Positions 48,601 to 56,702 of a stretch of 64,000 nt of DNA are shown one piece after another. This DNA comes from Bemisia tabaci (lineage: Eukaryota; Arthropoda; Insecta; Hemiptera; Aleyrodidae). The notes under the pieces are model-generated. The model was not told the DNA's origin and ran no database searches. It saw only the letters and a list, made by a program, of their open reading frames with translations. The translations under genes were made by a program, and so were the position numbers. The number at the start of each line of letters is the position of its first letter. The stretch's first letter is position 1. Where the stretch lies: contig NC_092797.1 of NCBI RefSeq assembly GCF_918797505.1, forward strand, positions 45,792,157 through 45,856,156, given 5' to 3'.

Positions 48601-50874
48601 TTCACCTCCCACACAACAGGATGCGATGTCCCACGACGAAATCCAGTCCTTCCAGGCGCCCTTGCTCGCGATACAGATCTTATCTGTGACGACAGAGGCC
48701 ACGGCTACAGCCTAAGCACAGCCCAAAATCAATGGATTAGCTCCTGTCAACTCACCGACATGTTTCGCGTCCGAGCCATTTTAAGAAGCCGTGGTGATTT
48801 TTAAAAGTTCACAAATCTGTTTTTCCTCCATTTATTTGCATTAAAAATGTCGATTTTAGGCAGGCAACCTCACCTAAAATCGATTAACCTCACTTAAGGC
48901 TCATGCGGAAATTGAGATTAGCTTTTAAGGTGATTCGATGGACGCCATATTTTGTGTTAGAACGGCATGCGATATATCGCATCAATTGGTTCCATTTTTT
49001 CAGCTGCTCGTCATTTTTCTCCAATTTTGAGATCGCAATTCTGTTGTCAGGAGACTAAAGCACTCACTTACCAATTTTAACAAAGAAATTCAACGTAATA
49101 AAGGTGTGGTTTTTTTTTTAGAGAGAAAATATCGCATTCGAGTGCAGTTTCGATATCAGTATCGAATGCGATGTTTTCTCTCTAAAAAAACCACGCCTTT
49201 ATTACGTTGAATTTCTTTGTTAAAATTGGCAAGTGAGTGCTTTAGTCTCCTGACAACAGAATTGCGATCTCAAAATTAAAGAAAAAAGACGAGTAGCTGA
49301 GAAAAGGAACCAATTGATGCGATATATCGCACGTCGCTCCGACACAAAATATGGCGTCCATCGAATCACCTTAAGTTATAAAAGCGACGGAATGTAAGTG
49401 GTCGTAGACTCCTAGAAAATAAGTAAAAGAAGCGAAAGCCAAAAAATCCTCAAAAGAAGTTACAACCGTGATGCATACCCAACAACTACCGCAGCTCCCC
49501 TGATCGTAGATGTGGGCAACACTCGGGCAGTTGGTCCACTTCTTCCTTGCGTCAAACTCAGCAGGCGGATCAGCGCTAGTGTAGGTTGTAACCTCGGACC
49601 CATCTTCATGGGTATCCAAAAGAAGTTTTTCCTCTGATATCCAGGCTGAGGCAAGTCGCCTTAGGTAGTCCGAAGGCGTGTCATCATGAAAGTTTTTCCC
49701 TGCCTATGAAATGAAGACAGAAAATATTGAATCCTCTCTCTACCATTTATTTCAAATAATTATGACGTATGCAAAACGAGCTATAAAATTCAGACACTGT
49801 TCGTAAAATTTATTTTGATCCTCTCGCAGGTATTACCACTCTTGATTAGCCTACATTGTCTCATCAAAATACTGAGGGCAAAAGGATCAGCAGCGTGATT
49901 CTTGAAATTTTGTGTTTATCGACCGGTTGAATAAAGATGGAAGAAAATGGAGTCATGCAATTGGTCGTTACTCGGAATCGTGCGCCTTGTCGTCATGTCG
50001 CACAATGAATCGAGTCAATGGGAGGAGTCGGACAAAATTAGGAACCTATAAAAGCTCATAATTCCGTTTATACAAGACTTTGAGGTTAAAAAAGTGGTTC
50101 CATTGGTTTCCTTGTAAAAATTTCTTCAAGATGCACCCCTTATAATTTAAAATATGACGAATTAATCATCAAAATTTGCAGTTTTAGGTAAAAATACCAC
50201 GTCTGACCTCTGTAATTGCGTGTGTGTTAGTGTATCATGCCGATAAAGGATGAATCTGAGAAGGAAGGGATTTGAAAAGATGGATAAAGTATCGGCAACT
50301 CAAGAGGTGCCTTTAGCTTCTTGTTGATTTGATTACACCCTTTATCGGTGCAATAAGTCGGACAACTCAAAGCATTGGCCAATCGTATGAATCCACTCTC
50401 TTTAGTCTTGTCTTATCCGGTCCATATACACAAAAATATTCCAACAGTCAGGCTACAGGACAAGTGCAAACTCCCAATCAGATCGGTGAAGTAAATTTTG
50501 TGTTAATTTTTTGGCAAAAAAAATCGAGTTCGAAAGTTCTTTAGTGATTTCGAGACGTGAATGAATCGTCTAGTTAAATAATCACAGCGGTCCGCCATCT
50601 ACCAATGTCCCTTTTACTTAAAAAAAAATTTGCTATGTTCGATCAAGGAAAATTTTAGTACCCGTTCATATACATCGTCATTACCTTCCACGACGACTGA
50701 ACCTGGTTGATATATTCGATCATTTGGTCTTGATTTTTAAGACTGAAAGTTTTGGAGTTGTCTGGAATAATTTCCCTCGCTGATACGGGAAGTAGAGCGA
50801 GCGCCTTTGATAAGAGAACGGCTTTCCATAAATGCCGAAGATGATTGCCAGGATTTGAAACTGCATAATTTTCA
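39213..50874 (-). CDS. cathepsin B-like cysteine protease, gene A (six exons)
   Basis: Papain-family (C1A) cathepsin B-type endopeptidase/peptidyl-dipeptidase, expected in lysosome or gut lumen. Coding exons on the minus strand are 50685-50874 (5' limit uncertain), 49479-49703, 48502-48711, 40539-40698, 39938-40048 and 39213-39418. Every junction has GT donor and AG acceptor with matching phase. In order the protein shows a propeptide ([15 protein letters not shown] then AGKNF), the active-site QGSCGSCW, a Cys-rich GAGCDGG segment, the occluding loop with CSHH, the catalytic His in [11 protein letters not shown] and Asn in [10 protein letters not shown]. Exons 2-6 encode 303 residues, and with about 40 from exon 1 this fits the usual 330-340. 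The start is unresolved: an ATG at 50866 lies in a different frame from the propeptide. Against paralogue B it has extra cysteines (GPCTMSF, LCANSWN, CNCE). Intron 3 is 7.8 kb because of inserted repeats. Family call is near certain; an intact product is not. Confidence 0.88.
39938..40048 (-). CDS. gene A exon 5
   Basis: 111 bp: two bases completing Gly, 36 codons, and one base of the next Gly. It encodes [15 protein letters not shown] and [18 protein letters not shown], matching the family segment that ends with Y-E-D-F-x-x-Y-K-S before the catalytic His. A Cys replaces the Val found at the same place in gene B (GPV to GPC). The donor is TCAG|GTATTC and the acceptor is cttaag. Confidence 0.92.
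40539..40698 (-). CDS. gene A exon 4: occluding loop
   Basis: 160 bp, entering in phase 0 and leaving with one base of a Gly codon. The acceptor is cttttcag before GGGTGC and the donor is TTTG|GTGAGT. It encodes [18 protein letters not shown], in which the adjacent His pair is the occluding-loop signature that gives cathepsin B its dipeptidyl-carboxypeptidase activity, and then six-Cys spacing through CPNKSYK and NKDRHFG. It matches gene B exon 4 at 43 of 53 residues by eye. Confidence 0.92.
40877..41049. mobile_element. 173-bp foldback MITE in gene A intron 3
   Basis: Arms share GAACCAGAAATTGTGGTTCC and its complement around a short centre containing ACATGAGTGTTTTTACAG. A diverged relative lies at 52165-52306. 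It lies about 50 bp from the left end of IR1. Confidence 0.65.
41098..41899 (+). repeat. IR1 left arm
   Basis: This 802-bp arm pairs with 46428-47229. It diverges from its partner right after TTGTTAAAAC. Within the arm, 41330-41440 and 41575-41680 are themselves inverted (shared cores GACGGATTC and TGCAATCCTGATGAAAAATA), so it can fold alone. Confidence 0.9.
41119..41165. repeat. 47-bp perfect hairpin at the outer end of IR1
   Basis: CTTAGTGCGTTCGGAGTGCA reads into its own complement with almost no loop. The mirror copy lies near 47163-47209. The repeated GTGCACTC units continue inward for about 80 bp. Such subterminal arrays often bind the transposase, but that role here is inference. Confidence 0.8.
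42614..42870. mobile_element. CACTGG-family MITE, copy 5, with 48-A tract
   Basis: Foldback ending in CACTGGAAAA and TTTTCCAG. The A-tract at its left end has expanded to 48 As (42620-42667). The arms carry GGATCTAGAGTCCAGACTCT and its complement. It sits inside the IR1 interior, so it either came with or arrived after that element. Confidence 0.75.
42871..46427. other. IR1 interior, right part: no gene recognised
   Basis: AT-rich apart from the GC island at 45190-45700. Frames such as 43295-43654 (minus) and 44812-45162 (plus) show no transposase or other known domain. Confidence 0.45.
45190..45700. other. GC-rich island inside IR1
   Basis: A CG-dense stretch in an AT-rich neighbourhood, open in several frames on both strands (longest about 200 codons on the minus strand, 45106-45723). 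The translations are Arg/Ala-rich and show no domain I know, so I do not call a gene. It could be a captured promoter or first-exon region of a host gene. Confidence 0.4.
46428..47229 (-). repeat. IR1 right arm
   Basis: Inverted partner of 41098-41899. It begins GTTTTAACAAGAGAGCC and ends at ...ACTAGGG. It abuts directly the tandem-duplicated intron segment that starts near 47236. Confidence 0.9.
47236..48410. repeat. tandem duplication of a ~235-bp intron segment, first copy split by the LINE
   Basis: GGAATTGTATTTAGCAAATG begins a segment at 47241 that recurs near 48184. The continuation (AACTTGGCTGATT, ATTGCGGCGTGATACCTCAC, GAATGCGACGGAAGAT) appears at 47930-48100 and again at 48235-48400. 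Removing the 621-bp LINE and one target duplication makes the two copies collinear. A spacer of about 75 bp separates them. Confidence 0.75.
47295..47915 (-). mobile_element. 5'-truncated RTE-like LINE fragment in gene A intron 3
   Basis: The minus-strand reading frame (stop at 47311) starts at [12 protein letters not shown] and includes [31 protein letters not shown] and ends VAERPSAL. This is the C-terminal region typical of RTE-type endonuclease/reverse transcriptase polyproteins. It lacks the endonuclease and the RT catalytic core. It is flanked by the 14-bp direct repeat AAAAATAAACATAC (47281-47294 and 47916-47929), a target-site duplication. The open frame and clear duplication suggest a fairly recent insertion. 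It is non-functional through truncation. Confidence 0.85.
48502..48711 (-). CDS. gene A exon 3
   Basis: 210 bp, 70 codons, phase 0 to phase 0. It begins [16 protein letters not shown], matching the family helix after the active-site Cys (A-x-x-A-x-S-D-R-x-C-I), and includes [15 protein letters not shown], the disulfide-rich loop characteristic of cathepsin B. It ends TGGEVGSNQ at donor CAG|GTGAGG. The next coding exon is 7.8 kb away, beyond a LINE fragment and a large inverted-repeat element. Confidence 0.9.
48929..49370. mobile_element. 442-bp MITE with TTAA target duplications, in gene A intron 2
   Basis: Two arms of about 200 bp fold on each other. The ends are GGTGATTCGATGGACGCCAT and its complement, bounded on both sides by TTAA (48925-48928, 49371-49374). 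TTAA target sites are typical of piggyBac-type elements, so a piggyBac-related MITE is plausible. The centre contains ATCGCATTCGAGTGC/ATCGAATGCGAT. It fills more than half of intron 2. Confidence 0.8.
49479..49703 (-). CDS. gene A exon 2: end of propeptide and active-site Cys
   Basis: 225 bp, 75 codons, phase 0 at both ends. The acceptor is tttcatag before GCAGGG and the donor is TGG|GTATGC. It starts AGKNFHDD (end of the cathepsin B propeptide helix region), passes [11 protein letters not shown] (the mature N-terminal region normally begins just before this, as in L-P-x-x-F-D-A-R), and ends with [10 protein letters not shown], which contains the oxyanion-hole Gln and the nucleophilic Cys. 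The intron that follows splits the family's usual CWA motif directly after Trp. Confidence 0.9.
50000..50218. repeat. dispersed 219-bp repeat, copy in gene A intron 1
   Basis: Matches 35040-35259 in the same orientation along its whole length (for example ATCGAGTCAATGGGA, TCCGTTTATACAA, GTGGYTCCATTGGTTTCC). It starts GCACA and ends TGTAATTG. No terminal inverted repeats were noticed. Family unknown. Confidence 0.7.
50685..50874 (-). CDS. gene A exon 1: signal/propeptide exon, start unresolved
   Basis: The exon ends at donor AAG|GTAATG. The propeptide frame reads back from SSWK through NSKTFSL and REIIP to a hydrophobic stretch (ALALLPVSA) resembling the end of a signal peptide. An acceptor-like ttttgcag precedes 50874, and an ATG at 50866 opens [14 protein letters not shown], also signal-like, but one frame away. 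The propeptide frame has no Met before the hydrophobic stretch. Possible explanations are a one-base indel near 50825 (assembly error or real frameshift), an acceptor inside this stretch (for example tatcaaag before 50804) joined to an unseen first exon, or a dead gene. The propeptide part is secure; the first 15-25 residues are not. Confidence 0.65.
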
Positions 50875-51213
50875 CTGCAAAACAGAAATGTTTCGATTGT
50901 TACCTCAAATAATTGATTTTGTTTTTTAACTGTAGCCAGTTTCAATAAATGAATGAAAATCCACAAAAATTATTTGTAAACATTGATTTTCTACCACGGG
51001 CGCATAACGTGTAACGTATTTTCGAGGTCTGTGAATCACATAATTTGATATTTTGTAAACAGACAAACTCGCTGCAAATAATCTCCATGAGTGGCTAATA
51101 TGGCCGATTGTAAGTCTCATTGGAATTGTTCACAGATGAAAAGGGGCATGAGAGTTTCGGTTTTGGATGGATCGTGTGAAATCGTGGGATAGATACTCTT
51201 TGTTGGTATTAGT

Positions 51214-51362
51214 GGCGGTTTTGCACGTTGGCAACACTGTTTTTCCACCATTTAAATCCATTAAAAATATCGATTTCAGGTGAGAAAAGGTCTCTCGCCA
51301 GGAATCGATTATTTTACCTACATTTAAATGGAGGAATTACAGTGATACTAAATTTCAAGAAT
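51214..51362. mobile_element. GGCGGATCCAGC-family MITE, diverged copy
   Basis: Contains GGCAACACTGTTTTTCCACC, CATTTAAATCC and an inverted right half with ACATTTAAATGGAGG. The ends are eroded compared with the 24,362 and 26,951 copies. A further partial copy is at about 48810-48895. Confidence 0.6.
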
Positions 51363-52164
51363 CGTCATTGGCTGGTTTGATGTTTATGCTTGATTCTCGA
51401 TGAATTTTTTGAATCTTAACATATATTTTCCCCTTTCCGGTCGTCTGCTTTCATCGATGACGTATATCGAACGTTTGAAGATACATCCGAATTTTGCATG
51501 ATTATCTTTTTGATAAGTGGGACTATTTAAGCTACATATTATATGGTACAATTGGTACACTATATGAATGAGACTTACCGTGGAGCAATTTTTTTGAGAA
51601 ACGTTTTCCCCCTTTCCTGAAAAATAACGAACGAAATTCGAGCACACAACCAGAACTTCAATGGAGCCTGTGTAAAATCAATCATTCTTATCAATATTAG
51701 TGATTTTCCAGTGGGTTTTCAAAACTACAAGCTCGCACTCAAGCCTCGGAGGGTTGCAACCATTTTTCAAATTCACTAAAAGGCTCTCTTCGTATGCCAG
51801 AGAAAGAATTTGAGAAAGAAAGAGTCCTTCGCATGACAATGATAGGTGACCTTGCACTTGAACAAAGAAAGCTGAAAATTTGAAATGGTGGAAGCTGAGT
51901 CTACGTTATGAATTATAAGCAAGTGCTGCTGCGTTTTTTCAGTGACTTTCGCAAAATGAGATGCGCAAGTAAAAAATCTTACATTAATCAAATGGAATTA
52001 GAATTACGAGTTTAAAAAAAAATCAAGACCTGTCAATCTCTTTCTACAAACACCACGCGTACCACCGGTACACCCATGTGGTATGCGAATAGCTGTTTTA
52101 AGTATCGAGCTGTATTAAGTAAGCGAAACATTTTTAAGATTTTAGCTTGTGCGTTGAGGGTATC

Positions 52165-52306
52165 AATTGGGCTACATTTTGGAATTAGGAGCTACAGTTT
52201 CCGGCTCATCGGTAAAAATACTTACATGCATAGGAAAACGAATGTTCCATACGATTTTCCTATAAACTGAGCCAGAATTTTTAGTTCCTTATTTGCAAAT
52301 GAAATC
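52165..52306. mobile_element. relative of the 40,877 foldback MITE
   Basis: Inverted segments around CTACAGTTTCCGGCTCATCG and ACTGAGCCAGAATTTTTAG, with a centre matching the 40,877 copy (ACTTACATGCATAGGAAAAC). More diverged than the intronic copy. Confidence 0.5.
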
Positions 52307-54603
52307 TAATCATTTTAACCATATTATACTTTGCCAAAATTTTTATTCACAAGTAAGGAATTCAACAATCCTCTGCTTTGAGATTTTTTTCCAACATTAT
52401 TTATAGTCTACAGGAAATTGACGGAAATTTTGTGAGCATATATTACATTGCATGGTGTAAAATAAAAACAGCTCGATTTTAGTTACAAGCTGGTTGGATA
52501 AATTACACACGTCTTGACTTCTGTCCATATTTCTTGTTAGGGGTTACTCCTCCGATGAACTGCATTTTATCAAACTATCGTAGTTACTCGTACATAGCAA
52601 GAAACACAGTTGAAACTTCGATTCCATTAAACTGATTGTTCAATTATACTTTTATAAAATTTAAGCGATGTATTATCTAGAGCAATCCGTTTTCCCGTAA
52701 GTACATAAGCCTTTTAGTTCCAGTTGAATGAGAACTAAGAAGTCTCTTATTGTGCACGTATCTGCACGTTCAATGTCATTTTTTTTTTCAATATAAAACC
52801 CTACCAGCAACAAGCTCTTATTTAGAAGTAATTTATACAAAAGATTAGCAAGCGCCAATAATAAGCTAAGGGGTATGGAAGTGTTTGATTGCAAACGGAT
52901 TCATCTACCCACTCGAAACAGCATCTACTAATCGAAAAACTAGGGCAGATGAAAACGAGGAAAAAAGCTCATTTAAAATTCAGCTGTTTTGAATAATATG
53001 TACGCTCTCTTGCCCAGGAGCTGGGTGAGATCGCCAGTTTTGGTTTATTAGATTCCCGAAGCAGTTAAAGCTCCGTGGGGCTTTTAACTTATTCTAATGA
53101 GTAAAAAATAATTAATCCTATCAATTATTTACCAAATTGTGAAGTGAAACCGGTAACATTGATTGTCGTTACAATGTAATGAAGAGTGATCATAGTCTCT
53201 AGATCTTGAGTTTTATTTCATTCATAGGAGCTGTAGCAACTCGTACCAAACTTGCAGTGTTAATTTTACGTGTGACTGCCTCCTTCAGATGCATGATATG
53301 CCACCAGCTGCATATCTAGTAATGGCTATACTACCATTCGATTTCCTCTGGGTTACATAGTAAGGATATAGGAAACCGAATCATGTTTTTTTCCGTGTAC
53401 AGAAAATATTCAAATTTCAGTCATGAGTGTAAGTTAGGTACTTCTCTCTAAATTTAATAGAAAAACCTTGTAGACCCAATATGAACTATTTGTATGCCTT
53501 TTCGCGGCCGAAAAATCATTTCAACTCCATAAAGAAAATCTCAAAAAATGAATATGTTCTGGCAAACGAAGAATAATCGGTGGCCACTGGCTATGACAAC
53601 CTCCATTACGTTTGATTTTAAAAAAATAAAAGGAAACCGGTAACATGTTGATTGAGGGATGCCTCTTAATGTTTTAGATAACATTCAAGGAATAGATAAT
53701 TGGCTGCATTGGTCACCCAAGACTCAAATGACCACAAAAAATCAGTTTAAACGGTTCTTTTTAGCTTCGACGCCAACTCGTCCACTCGCGTGGAGACATT
53801 CGTGATTCAGTTTTACGTTACTGATTTTTGGTGAAAGTGGAATTCAGCAGGTGTAAGAAGCTATATACGTGAACTGAACAATGCAATCAAGTCGAGGTGG
53901 ACTGCTATTAAATCTGTTTGACTTCAAACTTTATAAAAATTAATGGCCAGAGAGATCGACTCAAGGAGTTGAATAAACAAGGCCATAAAAAAATTACCAA
54001 ACTTTTACCAGTTTTGTTTTAGATTGAAGAGCTCCGATTTTTACGACTACACTTAAAACAGTTGTGGTTTTCTTATCATTATTGAGTTCTGAAAAGTCGT
54101 AAAACACGTTATCGCACTGCCCACCGGTGTACGAATTTCACTTTCTATTCTGCTTTGTTTGACTATCTTCGAATTTTAAAATTATGTACATTAGAGAAAT
54201 GCGAAGTCGAGTCGATGGTCACACTGAGTTTGTCACCATTTTTTAAAAACAAATTATTTTATATTTTGGAGCCACTTAAATAAAAATCTTCATATTTGCC
54301 AATGGCAATGGAAACATTTACAAAATTCTGATCACAATTTAACTAAAGGTTTATAAATTTATGTGTTGTGTGTTTGAGAGTGTGACAGCGCACATGATTT
54401 GATGTTTTTGAAGCCATTATTGCCAAAAACAGACCACCGTTTTGCTACATTCAAATTGTTCATTCAATTTGTTTTCGATATCTTGCTGATTGCTTATTCC
54501 TGCAGTTCTGCCTTACAATCACCTTAACTGGTGGTCTCTGTTAGACGATCTTAAGTCCAAACACTCATGAGGCCTGGCTTTTGTTGATCACGCAGGACGC
54601 CAG

Positions 54604-54890
54604 CGGGCCGATTATTGAAATTGATAGAAAAAACTATAGACAAAGAAGACAAACAAGGTATGGAGGGATCCTATTGGTAGAAGCGGGTGATTGCAATGGA
54701 CAAAGGAGGTTGGCAATAGACTAAATAACGGCAGCCCAAGAGGGATCCGATAGGTAGTCCATCAATTTTCTCCCTTATTCTATGGGAACCACCCATTTCA
54801 ACCAATAGGATATAGCTCCATAATCCCTTATGTCTTCCTTGTCTATCGCTTTGTTTTGCTTGAATCGCTTGAATTTCAATAATTGGGCCG
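54604..54890. mobile_element. 287-bp foldback MITE
   Basis: Ends CGGGCCGATTATTGAAATT and its near complement. Inner arms share ATAGACAA(A/G)GAAGACA and ATCCTATTGGT in inverted order. A partial relative (GAAATGGGTGGTT, GGGAGAAAA, GATGGACTA) lies at about 27735-27790. Confidence 0.7.
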
Positions 54891-54989
54891 CAGGACTCAT
54901 AAGTTTCAGAACTGACCCCCTTCCAACAAAAAGCTATACAATTTTGAATTTTGTCAAGATTCCTTTTTCCTTCCGTGAAAGATCATACA

Positions 54990-55380
54990 TTATAGACCGA
55001 TTCTTTTCTCGGGCCATGATACTCTTTCCCGGCACTCGAACGAAGAGACGAGACCGGGCGTAGACGGTGGACACGTCAGGAATATCTGCGGAGTGACAAA
55101 TCTGATTTAAATTCAGGCCGTATCGCGGTCTGATCGCATGTCGGAGTCGGGCAAGAGAGCAGGGCGGCCGCCTTTACGGCTGCCAAGTCGGCTGGTCATC
55201 CCGACACCTCCCGCCTCGCCCCCGCCCCCGCTCGGTTGAAACCACCAATGTACCGAGGATTTACGTGGAAGTTACGAGGTTCTTCGTTGACAGCGTGGAG
55301 CGGTCGTAAACGTATCGATTGACACCGTATGATGACTCCCATGGCTTGGAGCGCGGTGAGGTTGGCGCGGTGTCCTCTTC
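54990..55380. other. GC-rich island
   Basis: CG-dense stretch (for example GCGGCCGCC near 55164, CCCGCCTCGCCCCCGCCCCC near 55209) between AT-rich flanks. It could be an unmethylated promoter-like region. No transcript start or coding exon can be assigned. Confidence 0.35.
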
Positions 55381-55430
55381 CTGCCCGTGATATGACAGCC
55401 GACTTATACTGCACTGTAAGACTTAGAAAT

Positions 55431-55552
55431 GGACGTATTTCTATCAAACGGAACTATGTGCATTATGACGTGAGCCCTGTTATGCACATATTCTTACGGG
55501 TCTCAGGGCTCATGTCTTAATGCACATAGTTCCGTTTGATAGAAATACGTCC
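55431..55552. mobile_element. 122-bp MITE, intact copy, AAAT target duplication
   Basis: Almost perfectly palindromic: GGACGTATTTCTATCAAACG to its complement with a centre TATTCTTACGGGTCTC. Flanked by AAAT on both sides (55427-55430, 55553-55556). It is the intact reference for the LINE-interrupted copy at 19128-20014. Confidence 0.85.
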
Positions 55553-56419
55553 AAATGGCGTAGCTCCTATGTAGATTTTTCAATTATTTCTGACTAAATG
55601 TTTTATCAAAGGAAAAACAACGAGTTTTCCATAATTTTAGAGTAGTTGGGTCATACCACATACAAGTCTGCCGGATGAAAAAAATCATGGGTGTGAGCGT
55701 TTTTTCTCGCAATAGAACATTATGAGCGGAATAATAGTGCCAAATCCTTACTGGCGTTACTAATTTTTTTGCTGTGGATGATAGTATTGCTGTGCCAAGA
55801 GAGAACGTCATAAAAACATATTTTTGTCTAATTTCAACAACAGCTTATCTTCCCTTAATTTCTAGATGCAATTAGGTGTCTCTAAAATAATATTTATTTG
55901 CGTCTCTTTCATGAAACTAGATCAAAATACTACATAAGATATCGTGCGCTTTGAATGACTTAACTATAATGACGTTATCAACATCGACCATAGTAATGCA
56001 TCCCATAATACTCTCTCATCAGTTCCGGATGAGGAAGCTAGTCACAACGTAAGAAGCTTTTTAATAAGGTTCCAACCAAACTTAGCATAAACTTAAGGAT
56101 TGATCCCAAATGAATATATTCGAACTTTGTTGAAAGTAAATCGCTTTAATTTGATCAAGAGCAATTTTTTTGTCCGTATATTTCACAGGCCAGGCGTGAA
56201 GGTTCGATTATCAATATCTTACCATTTGAAGCTGTGGCGAAGAATTGAATATGAACGTTTTCGTGGCGAACACCCTGTTTATCGATCCTTGTCCACGGGT
56301 TTAAATGGCAAATCAATGGATAAATCGCAAAATACGTCACGCCACTGATATATACATATATCTTCATTTTGAAAATCGATCAAATATTGGATACGGATAA
56401 CGAATACGGAGAAAATAAT
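55553..56419. other. intergenic downstream of gene B: no feature
   Basis: AT-rich sequence without a supported gene or repeat. Confidence 0.4.
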
Positions 56420-56425
56420 TTTATT
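56420..56425 (-). promoter_or_regulatory. candidate poly(A) signal of gene B
   Basis: AATAAA on the minus strand about 70 bases after the gene B stop codon, preceded by an unremarkable short 3' UTR. Confidence 0.6.
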
Positions 56426-56496
56426 TGAACAGATTATAATAAGCTCCCGAAGGCGAAGATGGGCTATTGCACACAGAAGACGGTGGCCATTTCCTC

Positions 56497-56702
56497 CTAA
56501 ACTTTTGGTTCCGATGTTTGAAAATTTTCTTCAGAGTTACAATCGTTAGTACCACTCCTAATTTTGAAAAGCCCTTGATCTCCCCACTCAGGATTCCAGG
56601 AGTTGGCGACCAACCAGTAGCTCTCGCCGTTTTCTGTCCCGTAACCAAGCACCCTCACAGCATGCCCTCCTAATTTTTTGCCAGTTACTTGGTGGTATAC
56701 TC
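56497..56702 (-). CDS. gene B exon 6: catalytic His and Asn, stop codon
   Basis: 206 bp ending in TAG, acceptor atttttcag. It has no internal Met, so a Met-initiated ORF search misses it. It encodes [46 protein letters not shown] and EPKV. C-N-S-E stands where most cathepsin B proteins have C-G-I-E, the same Gly loss as in gene A but without the extra Cys. Confidence 0.92.

Larger units (their letters stand above)
50875..54603. other. intergenic between genes A and B, left part
   Basis: AT-rich. This should hold the gene A promoter and perhaps a 5' untranslated exon, but I can point to no TATA or initiator with confidence. It contains the MITEs at 51214-51362 and 52165-52306; otherwise nothing recognised. 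Confidence 0.5.
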
